Of a stretch of 60,621 bases of DNA, positions 53,655-60,621 are shown one piece after another. The stretch lies in contig NZ_HE999446.1 in NCBI RefSeq assembly GCF_000312305.1, forward strand, positions 252,016-312,636. The letters are read 5' to 3'. The notes below the pieces were generated by a model. It was not told where the DNA came from, made no database searches, and saw only the letters and a program-made list of their open reading frames with translations. Positions within the stretch are counted from its first letter, which is position 1, and each line of letters opens with the position of its first letter. Position numbers and translations under genes: made by a program. The DNA is from Prevotella conceptionensis 9403948 (lineage in GTDB: Bacteria; Bacteroidota; Bacteroidia; Bacteroidales; Bacteroidaceae).

Positions 53655-55955
53655 TTATCTGCCATGCAGCACGCCCGTATTCTCATCAGTGTTGGTTATG
53701 CGCTTGTTCCCTGCGGCCTTGGCCTTTCCAAAGTCGAGATTGAACGACACATTTATCATCAATATGCGCCGCAGATTTCTGGAATACGCCAGTTTATTTG
53801 CAGGCGCAATACGCGACAGGTTCTCCACTTCGTTGGTATAAAGAGTGGTGAATGGGTTCGCCACCACTAACTGTACCGCCCATTTGTCCTTGTTATATCC
53901 AAGAGCTATATTATGGCTAGCCTCTTCTTTGTCTAGCGTTTCGCCCCACAAGCTATGCTGGCTCGTCTCCATTTCGGCAGCCAAAAGCCACTGCTTATAC
54001 ATGGCTAGCAGCTGCCCGCGCATTCCCCAGTTGGCGTGAGTGTGGGTGTAGTGGTTGCCATTGCTAATGAATCGGTTGAAGAATGGTGTTACTTGAAGGG
54101 AAAGCCAATCGCCAAATGGGTGGAGTTTAAAATCAATGCGGGTGTTAATACGGTGGAAACCGCGTTGATTGTTCATCGTTCGCACAAAGCGTTGGTTCTC
54201 CAATAGCGTTTCTTCCATAATGGGTTTGTGATCGTAGCTGTACCTTCCGTACAGGCCAACATTCAGCCATTTCGTCGCCCAATCTACAGAAAGACTGTTC
54301 GATACGAAAGTAACTGCTTTTAGATTTGGGTTTCCACGTCTTAGCTGATAAATGTCAATGTCTTGAGAAACGTCGCTCATGTTAGAGAGCGAAGGTGCAT
54401 AACCCGACACATATCCTGTGTATTTTATCGCGAAGCTGTTTGTCACATTGTAAGCAAGCGATAACCTAGGCCGAAAGATTAGCGAGCTAAGGTTGTTGTT
54501 TGCCTGACTATTGTATATCCGCATTACCCCCAATCCCAAGGTATAAGTTAGTTTCCCCAGTTTAGAAAGCCACTCGGTATAAAGGTAAGTCTCCGATGTG
54601 TTCAGCTTAACTAGGTTCTCTATTGTCCCACTATAACTGTTTTTGGTGTACGTCTGCGTATGCTTAACACCGAAAGAAAGCTTGCTGCGGTTGAACATCT
54701 TTTCGTATATACCTTCGGCGATGAGCGAATACTTACGCCCCGTTGTTTCGGAAACAAAGTCTTGATCATTGTGTCCCGTCTCAAACAAGGTGTATTTACG
54801 ATTACTTCCACTGCCGATATAAGTGCCAACGAGGTCGAAATAGATAGTCTGTTGGTGAGGTAGCATGGTATGAAAGTACAGGTCTAGCGAGGGCGAATTG
54901 TCGTGCGTGCGCATAAAGTCGTTGATGCGATAGGTTTTGTTCTCCGTATATAAAGTGCTAATCCTATCGGTAGTGGAGTTCGGCACGTGGTTATACCTGT
55001 CTCGGAATATAACACTGAACACGCTTTTGTTAACCGCGTAGCTATACCACAGAGAGAAATCAAAGTTATTGAACTTAGCTTTTGTGGGGTCGCCTATCTC
55101 TCTGTTGGTTAAAGTTCGGTCGTTATAGTGGTATGTTTCGGTATTCTCCCTTATCCATTTCAGGTCACGTCTGTTCCACCATGCCACGGCTTTCAGTTCC
55201 GATTTGCCTTCATGATAGTTGGCAGACAGCTGATATTCGCCAAAGCCCAGCATCGAAACGCCATTGGTTAAGTCGCCACTAACATTGCCTCCCCTTTCCT
55301 TATATCTCACGATAATGTCGATAACGGCTGCCGCACCTGCATAGCGTGCCCCAGGCATATCGTAATATTCCACCCTTAGAACATCGTGTGGGCGAATGGC
55401 CTTTATCTCTGCAATAGTTGTTTTCACGCCATTGATGCGCAATTGAACGGGCTCGCCCGTAGATGTGCGTATGGTATTATCGATGGTGTTGAGCCTAATT
55501 CCAGACAATTGCATGTTTCGCAATAGTCCAAATCCATTGGTAGCAGCTTTCAATTGGAACTTGGAAGGGATGATAATCTTACGATCTATCTTTTGTATTT
55601 CACGTTGCCCCACCACCTCTACTTCTTGCACCGTGCGTTCAACAGGCAGCATGGTTATCTCACCCAAATATAAATCATGGACTACATTCTCCAATCTTAC
55701 ATGATAATCGGCATAGCCAAGATAAGTTACTAAGAGGTTGTCGAAGTGTTTATCCTTGTTAACGGCTAAACCAAAACGACCATTTGCATCACTGATTGCA
55801 TTTTGTTTTTCTTTTGTTCTATCCGAGACGAGACTCACAACGGCACCTTCCAAGGGATTACCAACCTCATCTTGAACTAGGCCTGTAATGTTTATCTGTG
55901 CATTAAGGCTAGTCCATAACACAAGAAAAAACAAAAGCAAGAGAGTTTTTTGCAT
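53655..55955 (-). CDS. TonB-receptor-like outer membrane beta-barrel protein
   Basis: 766 residues. Signal peptide MQKTLLLLFFLVLWTSLNAQ; carboxypeptidase-regulatory-like domain (about 22-105, INITGLVQDEVGNPLEGAVV); plug-like region (about 125-225, with VQLRINGVKTTIAEIKAIRP and RVEYYDMPGARYAGAAAVIDI); then a long series of beta strands to the C-terminus. This fits the outer-membrane-barrel family that resembles TonB-dependent receptors. No SusD partner is adjacent, so a specialised substrate cannot be inferred. The promoter is at 56003-56032. Confidence 0.88.
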   Translation of the reverse strand: MQKTLLLLFFLVLWTSLNAQINITGLVQDEVGNPLEGAVVSLVSDRTKEKQNAISDANGRFGLAVNKDKHFDNLLVTYLGYADYHVRLENVVHDLYLGEITMLPVERTVQEVEVVGQREIQKIDRKIIIPSKFQLKAATNGFGLLRNMQLSGIRLNTIDNTIRTSTGEPVQLRINGVKTTIAEIKAIRPHDVLRVEYYDMPGARYAGAAAVIDIIVRYKERGGNVSGDLTNGVSMLGFGEYQLSANYHEGKSELKAVAWWNRRDLKWIRENTETYHYNDRTLTNREIGDPTKAKFNNFDFSLWYSYAVNKSVFSVIFRDRYNHVPNSTTDRISTLYTENKTYRINDFMRTHDNSPSLDLYFHTMLPHQQTIYFDLVGTYIGSGSNRKYTLFETGHNDQDFVSETTGRKYSLIAEGIYEKMFNRSKLSFGVKHTQTYTKNSYSGTIENLVKLNTSETYLYTEWLSKLGKLTYTLGLGVMRIYNSQANNNLSSLIFRPRLSLAYNVTNSFAIKYTGYVSGYAPSLSNMSDVSQDIDIYQLRRGNPNLKAVTFVSNSLSVDWATKWLNVGLYGRYSYDHKPIMEETLLENQRFVRTMNNQRGFHRINTRIDFKLHPFGDWLSLQVTPFFNRFISNGNHYTHTHANWGMRGQLLAMYKQWLLAAEMETSQHSLWGETLDKEEASHNIALGYNKDKWAVQLVVANPFTTLYTNEVENLSRIAPANKLAYSRNLRRILMINVSFNLDFGKAKAAGNKRITNTDENTGVLHGR

Positions 55956-56002
55956 ACCATTTGTGTATTAAATTTGTTATAAGATTACTGTCAAACGTTG
56001 GT

Positions 56003-56032
56003 CAAAAGTAGGCGTTTTATTCCGAGTACAAA
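56003..56032 (-). promoter_or_regulatory. Promoter of the outer membrane protein-rnr unit
   Basis: On the minus strand TTTG (56032-56029) and TACTTTTG (56010-56003) are 18 bp apart; the leader is about 40 nt. Confidence 0.6.
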
Positions 56033-56208
56033 AGCTATTGCAACCAAAACTGCGGTGCGTTACGCATTTTTAACACCGCGATAAATAGCCTTGTTCCCCT
56101 TCCATACGCCATCAAACATCTGTTGTTCTTTTATTCCATACTTGTCATATCTTACCGCAAAGTAACAAAAAAGATGTGAGATAAAAGGAGCATTTTACAA
56201 AAACTTCT

Positions 56209-56238
56209 TTGAAGTCTGCGCATTTTATTGTACATTTG
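56209..56238 (+). promoter_or_regulatory. Promoter of the GNAT-parE unit
   Basis: TTTG (56209-56212) and TACATTTG (56231-56238) are 18 bp apart; the leader to 56379 is about 135 nt. Confidence 0.65.
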
Positions 56239-56378
56239 CAAGTTAAAGCACGAATACGTTCGGCTTAAACCGCCCTTTTTCTAACCTTGCCCACGCGCAA
56301 ATAAGCCCCCAAGCCATGCCGCTGAGGCGTTTGAGAAAAGGCAAAAAGAACAAAAACAGCAAATAATATACATAGCAC

Positions 56379-57524
56379 ATGTCTGCAGTGATAATAAAGA
56401 AAGTCTGCACCAAAAGCGACTTAAAGGCGTTCATCGACCTACATTACGACCTATACGAGGGTAACGAGTATGACGCGCCAAACCTGTTCAGCGACGAGAT
56501 GAACACGTTGAGCAAAGACAAAAACGCGGCGTTCGACTTCTGCGAGGCCGAATACTTCCTCGCTTACAAAGAGGGAAAGCTGGTGGGGCGCGTTGCCGCC
56601 ATCATTAACCACAGCGCCAACAAGAAGTGGGACCGTAAAAGCGTGCGCTTCGGATGGATAGACTTCATCAACGACCGAGAAGTGTTAGAGGCATTACTTC
56701 ATGCCGTAGAAGAGTATGGGCGCTCTAAGGGCATGCGCTCTATCGTGGGTCCGTTGGGCTTTACCGATATGGACCCAGAAGGTATGCTCACAACGGGGTT
56801 CGACCAACTAGGCACCATGCCCACGATATATAATTATGAGTACTACCCCCAACTGATGGAAAGCATCGAAGGGTTTGAGGTGGACAATCACTATGTGGAG
56901 TACAAGCTGATGGTGCCTAACGAAGTTCCTGAGAAGTTCGCCAAGATTGCCGACATGATACAAAAGCGTTATAGTCTTAAAATAAAGAAGCTTACACGCG
57001 ACGATGTATTCAAAGGAGGATATGGTAAACGCATCTTCGACCTAGTAAACAAAACCTACGGGCATCTATACGGCTACTCGGAACTTACCGAAAAGCAGAT
57101 GGACCAGTACGTAAAGCTGTACTTCCCTATGGCCGACCTAGACCTCATCACCCTTGTTGAAGACGAGGCGGCCGACAATAAGCTCGTAGGACTGGGCATT
57201 TCCATCCCCTCGCTAACGCGCGCCTTGCAAAAATGTCGTCGCGGAAGACTAACGCCCTTTGGTTGGTGGCACGTGCTAAGGGCCATCAAATACCACAAAA
57301 CAAAGGTGGTAGACCTGCTGCTCATCGGTGTTTTACCCGAATATCGCATGAAAGGCGTCAACTCGTTGCTCTTCGCCGACCTTATTCCGCGCTACCAGAA
57401 GTACGGATTTGAATGGGGAGAAACACAGGTGGAGATGGAAACCAACTCGAAAGTGCAAAGCCAATGGGAATGGCTGGATGCTAGCATTCACAAACGTAGG
57501 AAGTGCTACATCAAGACGTTCTAA
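56379..57524 (+). CDS. GNAT-fold protein of unknown substrate
   Basis: 381 residues. The N-terminal half (about 1-180) has the GNAT order of strands and helices with YFLAYKEGKLVGRVAAIINH and GRSKGMRSIVGPLGF. The C-terminal half repeats the pattern (LLIGVLPEYRMKGVNSLLFADLIPRYQKYGFEW; the acetyl-CoA-loop-like stretch EYRMKGVNS replaces the classical Q/R-x-x-G-x-G/A), so it looks like a two-domain acyltransferase. Conserved in Bacteroidota as a protein of unknown function. It precedes parE by 51 bp and may be cotranscribed. Confidence 0.85.
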   Translation: MSAVIIKKVCTKSDLKAFIDLHYDLYEGNEYDAPNLFSDEMNTLSKDKNAAFDFCEAEYFLAYKEGKLVGRVAAIINHSANKKWDRKSVRFGWIDFINDREVLEALLHAVEEYGRSKGMRSIVGPLGFTDMDPEGMLTTGFDQLGTMPTIYNYEYYPQLMESIEGFEVDNHYVEYKLMVPNEVPEKFAKIADMIQKRYSLKIKKLTRDDVFKGGYGKRIFDLVNKTYGHLYGYSELTEKQMDQYVKLYFPMADLDLITLVEDEAADNKLVGLGISIPSLTRALQKCRRGRLTPFGWWHVLRAIKYHKTKVVDLLLIGVLPEYRMKGVNSLLFADLIPRYQKYGFEWGETQVEMETNSKVQSQWEWLDASIHKRRKCYIKTF

Positions 57525-57575
57525 TGCGGGGGCGCACCATATAAATGAGCCAATTAGTAGACACCACAAAAGAAG

Positions 57576-59618
57576 ATGAATAAGAAAAAGACACCTAATA
57601 ATCAACAAGAGATGACATTTGAGCCAGCCAACGCGGCAGGTTCGAACGCAAACAACACGCCCACATCCACCCAACAACCCAACAACCAGACGGCATACAC
57701 CGACGATAACATCAGGCACCTGTCGGACATGGAGCACGTTCGCACGCGCCCTGGTATGTACATCGGCCGACTTGGCGACGGAACACAAGCCGAAGACGGC
57801 ATTTACGTACTGCTGAAAGAGGTGATTGACAACTCTATCGACGAGTTTAAGATGCAGGCCGGCAAGCGTATCGAGGTGGATTTGGAAGACGACCTGCGCG
57901 TATCCGTGCGCGACTACGGCCGCGGCATTCCGCAAGGAAAGCTGGTAGAGGCCGTGAGCATGCTCAACACGGGCGGCAAATACGACTCGAAGGCGTTTCA
58001 AAAGAGCGTGGGATTAAATGGTGTTGGCCTCAAAGCCGTCAACGCATTGAGCGCACGTTTCGAGGCTAGATCGTACAGAGAAGGAAAGGTGCGCACCGTG
58101 GTGTTCGAAAGGGGCGAATTGATTAGCGACAACACGGAGGACACCAACGAAGAAAATGGCACGTTCATCTTCTTCGAACCCGACAACACTTTATTCCTCA
58201 ACTATCGTTTCAAAGGCGAGTTCGTGGAAACAATGCTCCGCAACTACACCTACCTTAACGCCGGTCTGACCATCATGTACAACGGGCGGCGCATCATTAG
58301 CCGCAATGGTTTGGCCGACTTGCTGAACGACCGCATGACCAACGACGGCCTTTACCCCATCATTCACATACAGGGCGAGGACATCGAGATTGCCTTTACC
58401 CACGCCAACCAATACGGCGAGGAGTATTACTCCTTTGTAAACGGACAGCATACCACGCAGGGCGGCACGCACCAAAGCGCATTTAAAGAACACATCGCCA
58501 AAACCATTAAGGACTTTTTCTCGAAGAACTACGAGTACGTAGACATACGTAACGGATTGGTGGCTGCCATTGCCATCAACGTACAAGAGCCCATGTTCGA
58601 AAGTCAAACGAAGATTAAACTGGGTTCGCTGACGATGAGTCCTGGCGGAGAAAGCGTTAACAAGTACGTGGGCGACTTCATTAAGCGCGAGGTAGACAAC
58701 TATTTGCACATCCATGCCGACGTGGCCGAAGAGATTAAACGCAAGATTGACGAGAGCGAAAGAGAGCGAAAGGCGATGGCAGGCGTAACCAAGATTGCAC
58801 GCGAAAGGGCAAAGAAGGCCAACCTGCACAACAGAAAGCTGCGCGATTGCCGCATACATTTCAGCGATGCAAAGAACGATCGCAAAGAAGAGAGTTCCAT
58901 CTTTATCACCGAAGGCGACTCGGCAAGCGGCAGCATCACTAAAAGTCGCGACGTAAACACGCAGGCCGTGTTCTCGCTCCGCGGCAAGCCACTCAACTCT
59001 TACGGGCTTACTAAGAAGGTGGTGTACGAAAACGAAGAGTTCAACCTGCTGCAAGCGGCACTAGATATCGAAGAAGGGCTCGACACATTGCGATACAATA
59101 AGGTTATCGTGGCCACCGATGCCGATGTAGACGGCATGCACATTCGCCTGCTAATCATCACTTTCTTCTTGCAGTTCTTCCCCGAACTGGTGAAGAAAGG
59201 CCATGTCTACGTGCTGCAAACGCCCTTGTTCCGCGTTCGAAACCGCCGAACAAAGATTAAGAGCAAGAAGGTGATTGCCGCTGCCGATGCACGACTGATG
59301 AAGGGCGAACGCAAAAACGACTTCATCACGCGCTATTGCTACAACGAAGACGAACGGCAGAAAGCCATCGCCGAGCTGGGTCCCGACCCCGAAATTACGC
59401 GCTTTAAAGGATTGGGCGAGATTTCGCCCGAAGAATTTACGCACTTCATCGGCCCCGAAATGCGACTGGAACAGGTTACCTTGCACAAGAACGACCAAGT
59501 GCATAAGCTATTGGAATATTACATGGGCAAGAACACAATGGAGCGACAAAACTTCATTATAGACAACTTGGTGGTGGAAACCGACGGCCCGACAGAAGAA
59601 GAAACCGCCGAAGAATAA
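57576..59618 (+). CDS. parE: DNA topoisomerase IV subunit B (GyrB family)
   Basis: ATPase subunit of a type IIA topoisomerase that unlinks daughter chromosomes. 680 residues. A non-conserved Asn/Thr-rich N-terminal tail of about 40 residues is followed by the GHKL ATPase domain ([10 protein letters not shown] with the catalytic region, DYGRGIP, and [15 protein letters not shown]). After the transducer domain comes the TOPRIM domain with [23 protein letters not shown] and the C-terminal [13 protein letters not shown]. The parE assignment rather than gyrB rests on the absence of the gyrase-type insertion and on the GNAT-parE context; parC is not in the window. Confidence 0.92.
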   Translation: MNKKKTPNNQQEMTFEPANAAGSNANNTPTSTQQPNNQTAYTDDNIRHLSDMEHVRTRPGMYIGRLGDGTQAEDGIYVLLKEVIDNSIDEFKMQAGKRIEVDLEDDLRVSVRDYGRGIPQGKLVEAVSMLNTGGKYDSKAFQKSVGLNGVGLKAVNALSARFEARSYREGKVRTVVFERGELISDNTEDTNEENGTFIFFEPDNTLFLNYRFKGEFVETMLRNYTYLNAGLTIMYNGRRIISRNGLADLLNDRMTNDGLYPIIHIQGEDIEIAFTHANQYGEEYYSFVNGQHTTQGGTHQSAFKEHIAKTIKDFFSKNYEYVDIRNGLVAAIAINVQEPMFESQTKIKLGSLTMSPGGESVNKYVGDFIKREVDNYLHIHADVAEEIKRKIDESERERKAMAGVTKIARERAKKANLHNRKLRDCRIHFSDAKNDRKEESSIFITEGDSASGSITKSRDVNTQAVFSLRGKPLNSYGLTKKVVYENEEFNLLQAALDIEEGLDTLRYNKVIVATDADVDGMHIRLLIITFFLQFFPELVKKGHVYVLQTPLFRVRNRRTKIKSKKVIAAADARLMKGERKNDFITRYCYNEDERQKAIAELGPDPEITRFKGLGEISPEEFTHFIGPEMRLEQVTLHKNDQVHKLLEYYMGKNTMERQNFIIDNLVVETDGPTEEETAEE

Positions 59619-59762
59619 TTTATTAACACGTTAAAGAAAGGAGAAGAAAGCACCTAAGAGAACAAAGAGAATAGAGAGAGAAAAGAGTGAAAGAGAGAAC
59701 GAAAAAGATTGAACGAGAGAATTAGGGGTATTGGAGAGGATGATGAAAAGGCTTTATTGATT

Positions 59763-59980
59763 GGTCTAGGCAGGTGTTCTGAAAGTTACCTGCACTGCGC
59801 TTTCAGGCTTTATCCATGCAAACTTGGCTTAATCCTTGATGGGAGCATAGTGCACTATGCCGCTGAAAGAGTAAGGCTAAGATGCCAGATAAAGACAGAA
59901 AGACAGTGAAGAGCAAACCTAAAAAGGAGAAAAAAATAAGCGTGGAAGTTTTAGAACATGCCTTTATAAAATCAGTTAGA
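59763..59980. repeat. Dispersed hairpin element, copy D
   Basis: Homologous to copy C: GGCAGGTGTTCTGAAAGTTACC...CTTTCAGG (hairpin 1, with compensatory changes), GCATAGT-GC-ACTATGC (hairpin 2), AAGATGCCAGATAAA and TTTTAGAACATGCCTTTATAA. It includes a 60-codon frame, MPDKDRKTVKSKPKKEKK and so on, that I do not consider a confirmed gene. Confidence 0.75.
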
Positions 59981-60076
59981 AATGTTTTTAACCTGTCGCG
60001 GCACATACAACCAGCCCGACTTGTACCACTGTTGTTACCACCCCTCCCAACCCAACCAAAGTAAATATGTACAGAT

Positions 60077-60621
60077 ATGAAGAAATTCTTAATTCTTGCA
60101 GCTTGTTTCGCCACACTAGCTGCACAAGCACAGTTGCGGACAACCATCGGAAAAGACAATCCGCAGCAAAAGATGCAGATTGCCGAAATGGCAATCAAGA
60201 ACTTGTATGTCGACACCGTTAACGAAAACAAGCTGGTTGAGGATGCCATCAGGGGCATGCTCGAAAAGCTAGACCCCCACTCGTCTTACTCCACCGCGAA
60301 AGAAACAAAGGCCATGAACGAATCGTTGCAAGGTTCGTTCGAGGGCATCGGCGTACAATTTAACGTTGCCAAAGATACGCTGCTCGTTATACAACCCGTG
60401 GCCAAAGGCCCGTCAGAAAAGGTGGGAGTAATGGCTGGCGACCGCATTGTAAGCGTTAACGACACGACCATCGCCGGGGTGAAGATGTCGCAAGAAGACA
60501 TCGTACGCCGACTGCGAGGCCCCAAAGGCAGCATCGTTAAGCTGGGTATCGTGCGCCCCGGCATAAAGGGGCTGCTTGCCTTTCATGTAAAACGCGATAA
60601 AATACCCATCGAAACGCTCGA
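60077..60621 (+). CDS. S41-family C-terminal processing protease, 3' end outside the window
   Basis: The first 181 codons of a periplasmic S41 protease. Signal peptide MKKFLILAACFATLAAQAQ; family N-terminal helical segment with DAIRGMLEKLDPHSSYS; then a PDZ domain (about 85-165) including FEGIGVQFNVAKDTLLVIQP, AGDRIVSVNDTTIAG and IVRRLRGPKGSIVKLGIVRPG. The catalytic Ser/Lys lie beyond the window edge. It follows parE by 458 bp across repeat element D. Confidence 0.9.
   Translation, partial: MKKFLILAACFATLAAQAQLRTTIGKDNPQQKMQIAEMAIKNLYVDTVNENKLVEDAIRGMLEKLDPHSSYSTAKETKAMNESLQGSFEGIGVQFNVAKDTLLVIQPVAKGPSEKVGVMAGDRIVSVNDTTIAGVKMSQEDIVRRLRGPKGSIVKLGIVRPGIKGLLAFHVKRDKIPIETL

Overview
The window is a 60.6-kb piece of a Bacteroidota chromosome, most likely from a Prevotella-like member of Prevotellaceae (inference). 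The signs are promoters of the TAnnTTTG (-7) / TTTG (-33) type, no Shine-Dalgarno sequences, a three-gene frd/sdh C-A-B operon, a suf operon, a WYL regulator, lipoproteins with acidic residues after the lipid cysteine, and long intergenic spaces filled with degenerate short-period repeats. I see no rRNA, tRNA or CRISPR array.

Layout. 1-8.5 kb is housekeeping: a membrane protein, a histidine acid phosphatase followed without a gap by a Fur-family regulator, a xanthine/uracil permease with xpt, convergent upp, and pckA. 8.5-19.7 kb is an accessory region between pckA and the succinate dehydrogenase genes. It holds an AT-rich restriction-modification island (one candidate endonuclease and two C5 cytosine methyltransferases, all on the minus strand, with a strongly structured candidate RNA between them) flanked by two direct repeats of about 140 bp. 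It also holds an hsdM remnant, two transposase remnants, a cassette of FKBP / unknown protein / M15 peptidase / HU-like protein / two overlapping membrane microproteins, and a phospholipase-D-like nuclease. 19.8-29.7 kb carries sdhCAB, a DUF4143-type AAA ATPase with an unusual inverted repeat at its promoter, a tricorn-like protease and a WYL regulator.

29.7-32.4 kb is mostly non-coding repeat sequence around rnhB. 33-44.3 kb is a minus-strand block reading rimP-nusA-infB-sufB-(outer membrane protein)-sufC-sufD-sufS; infB has an in-frame TAA directly after the NKID motif. 44.4-51.4 kb has repeats, a DUF192 lipoprotein, two paralogous lipoproteins, pncB and a HAD phosphatase. 51.4-60.6 kb has rnr downstream of a TonB-receptor-like outer membrane protein, a GNAT-like protein next to parE, and the start of an S41 protease cut by the window end.

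The most unusual material is non-coding: (i) three copies of an element with an array of 22-bp-phased imperfect palindromes, two of them inverted 517-bp copies 15 kb apart; (ii) four copies of a hairpin element with compensatory base changes; (iii) indel-free octamer and nonamer arrays, including 24 consecutive CTAGNNNNN units; (iv) the structured RNA candidate inside the restriction-modification island. All identities are from reading the sequence by eye; no database search was possible.
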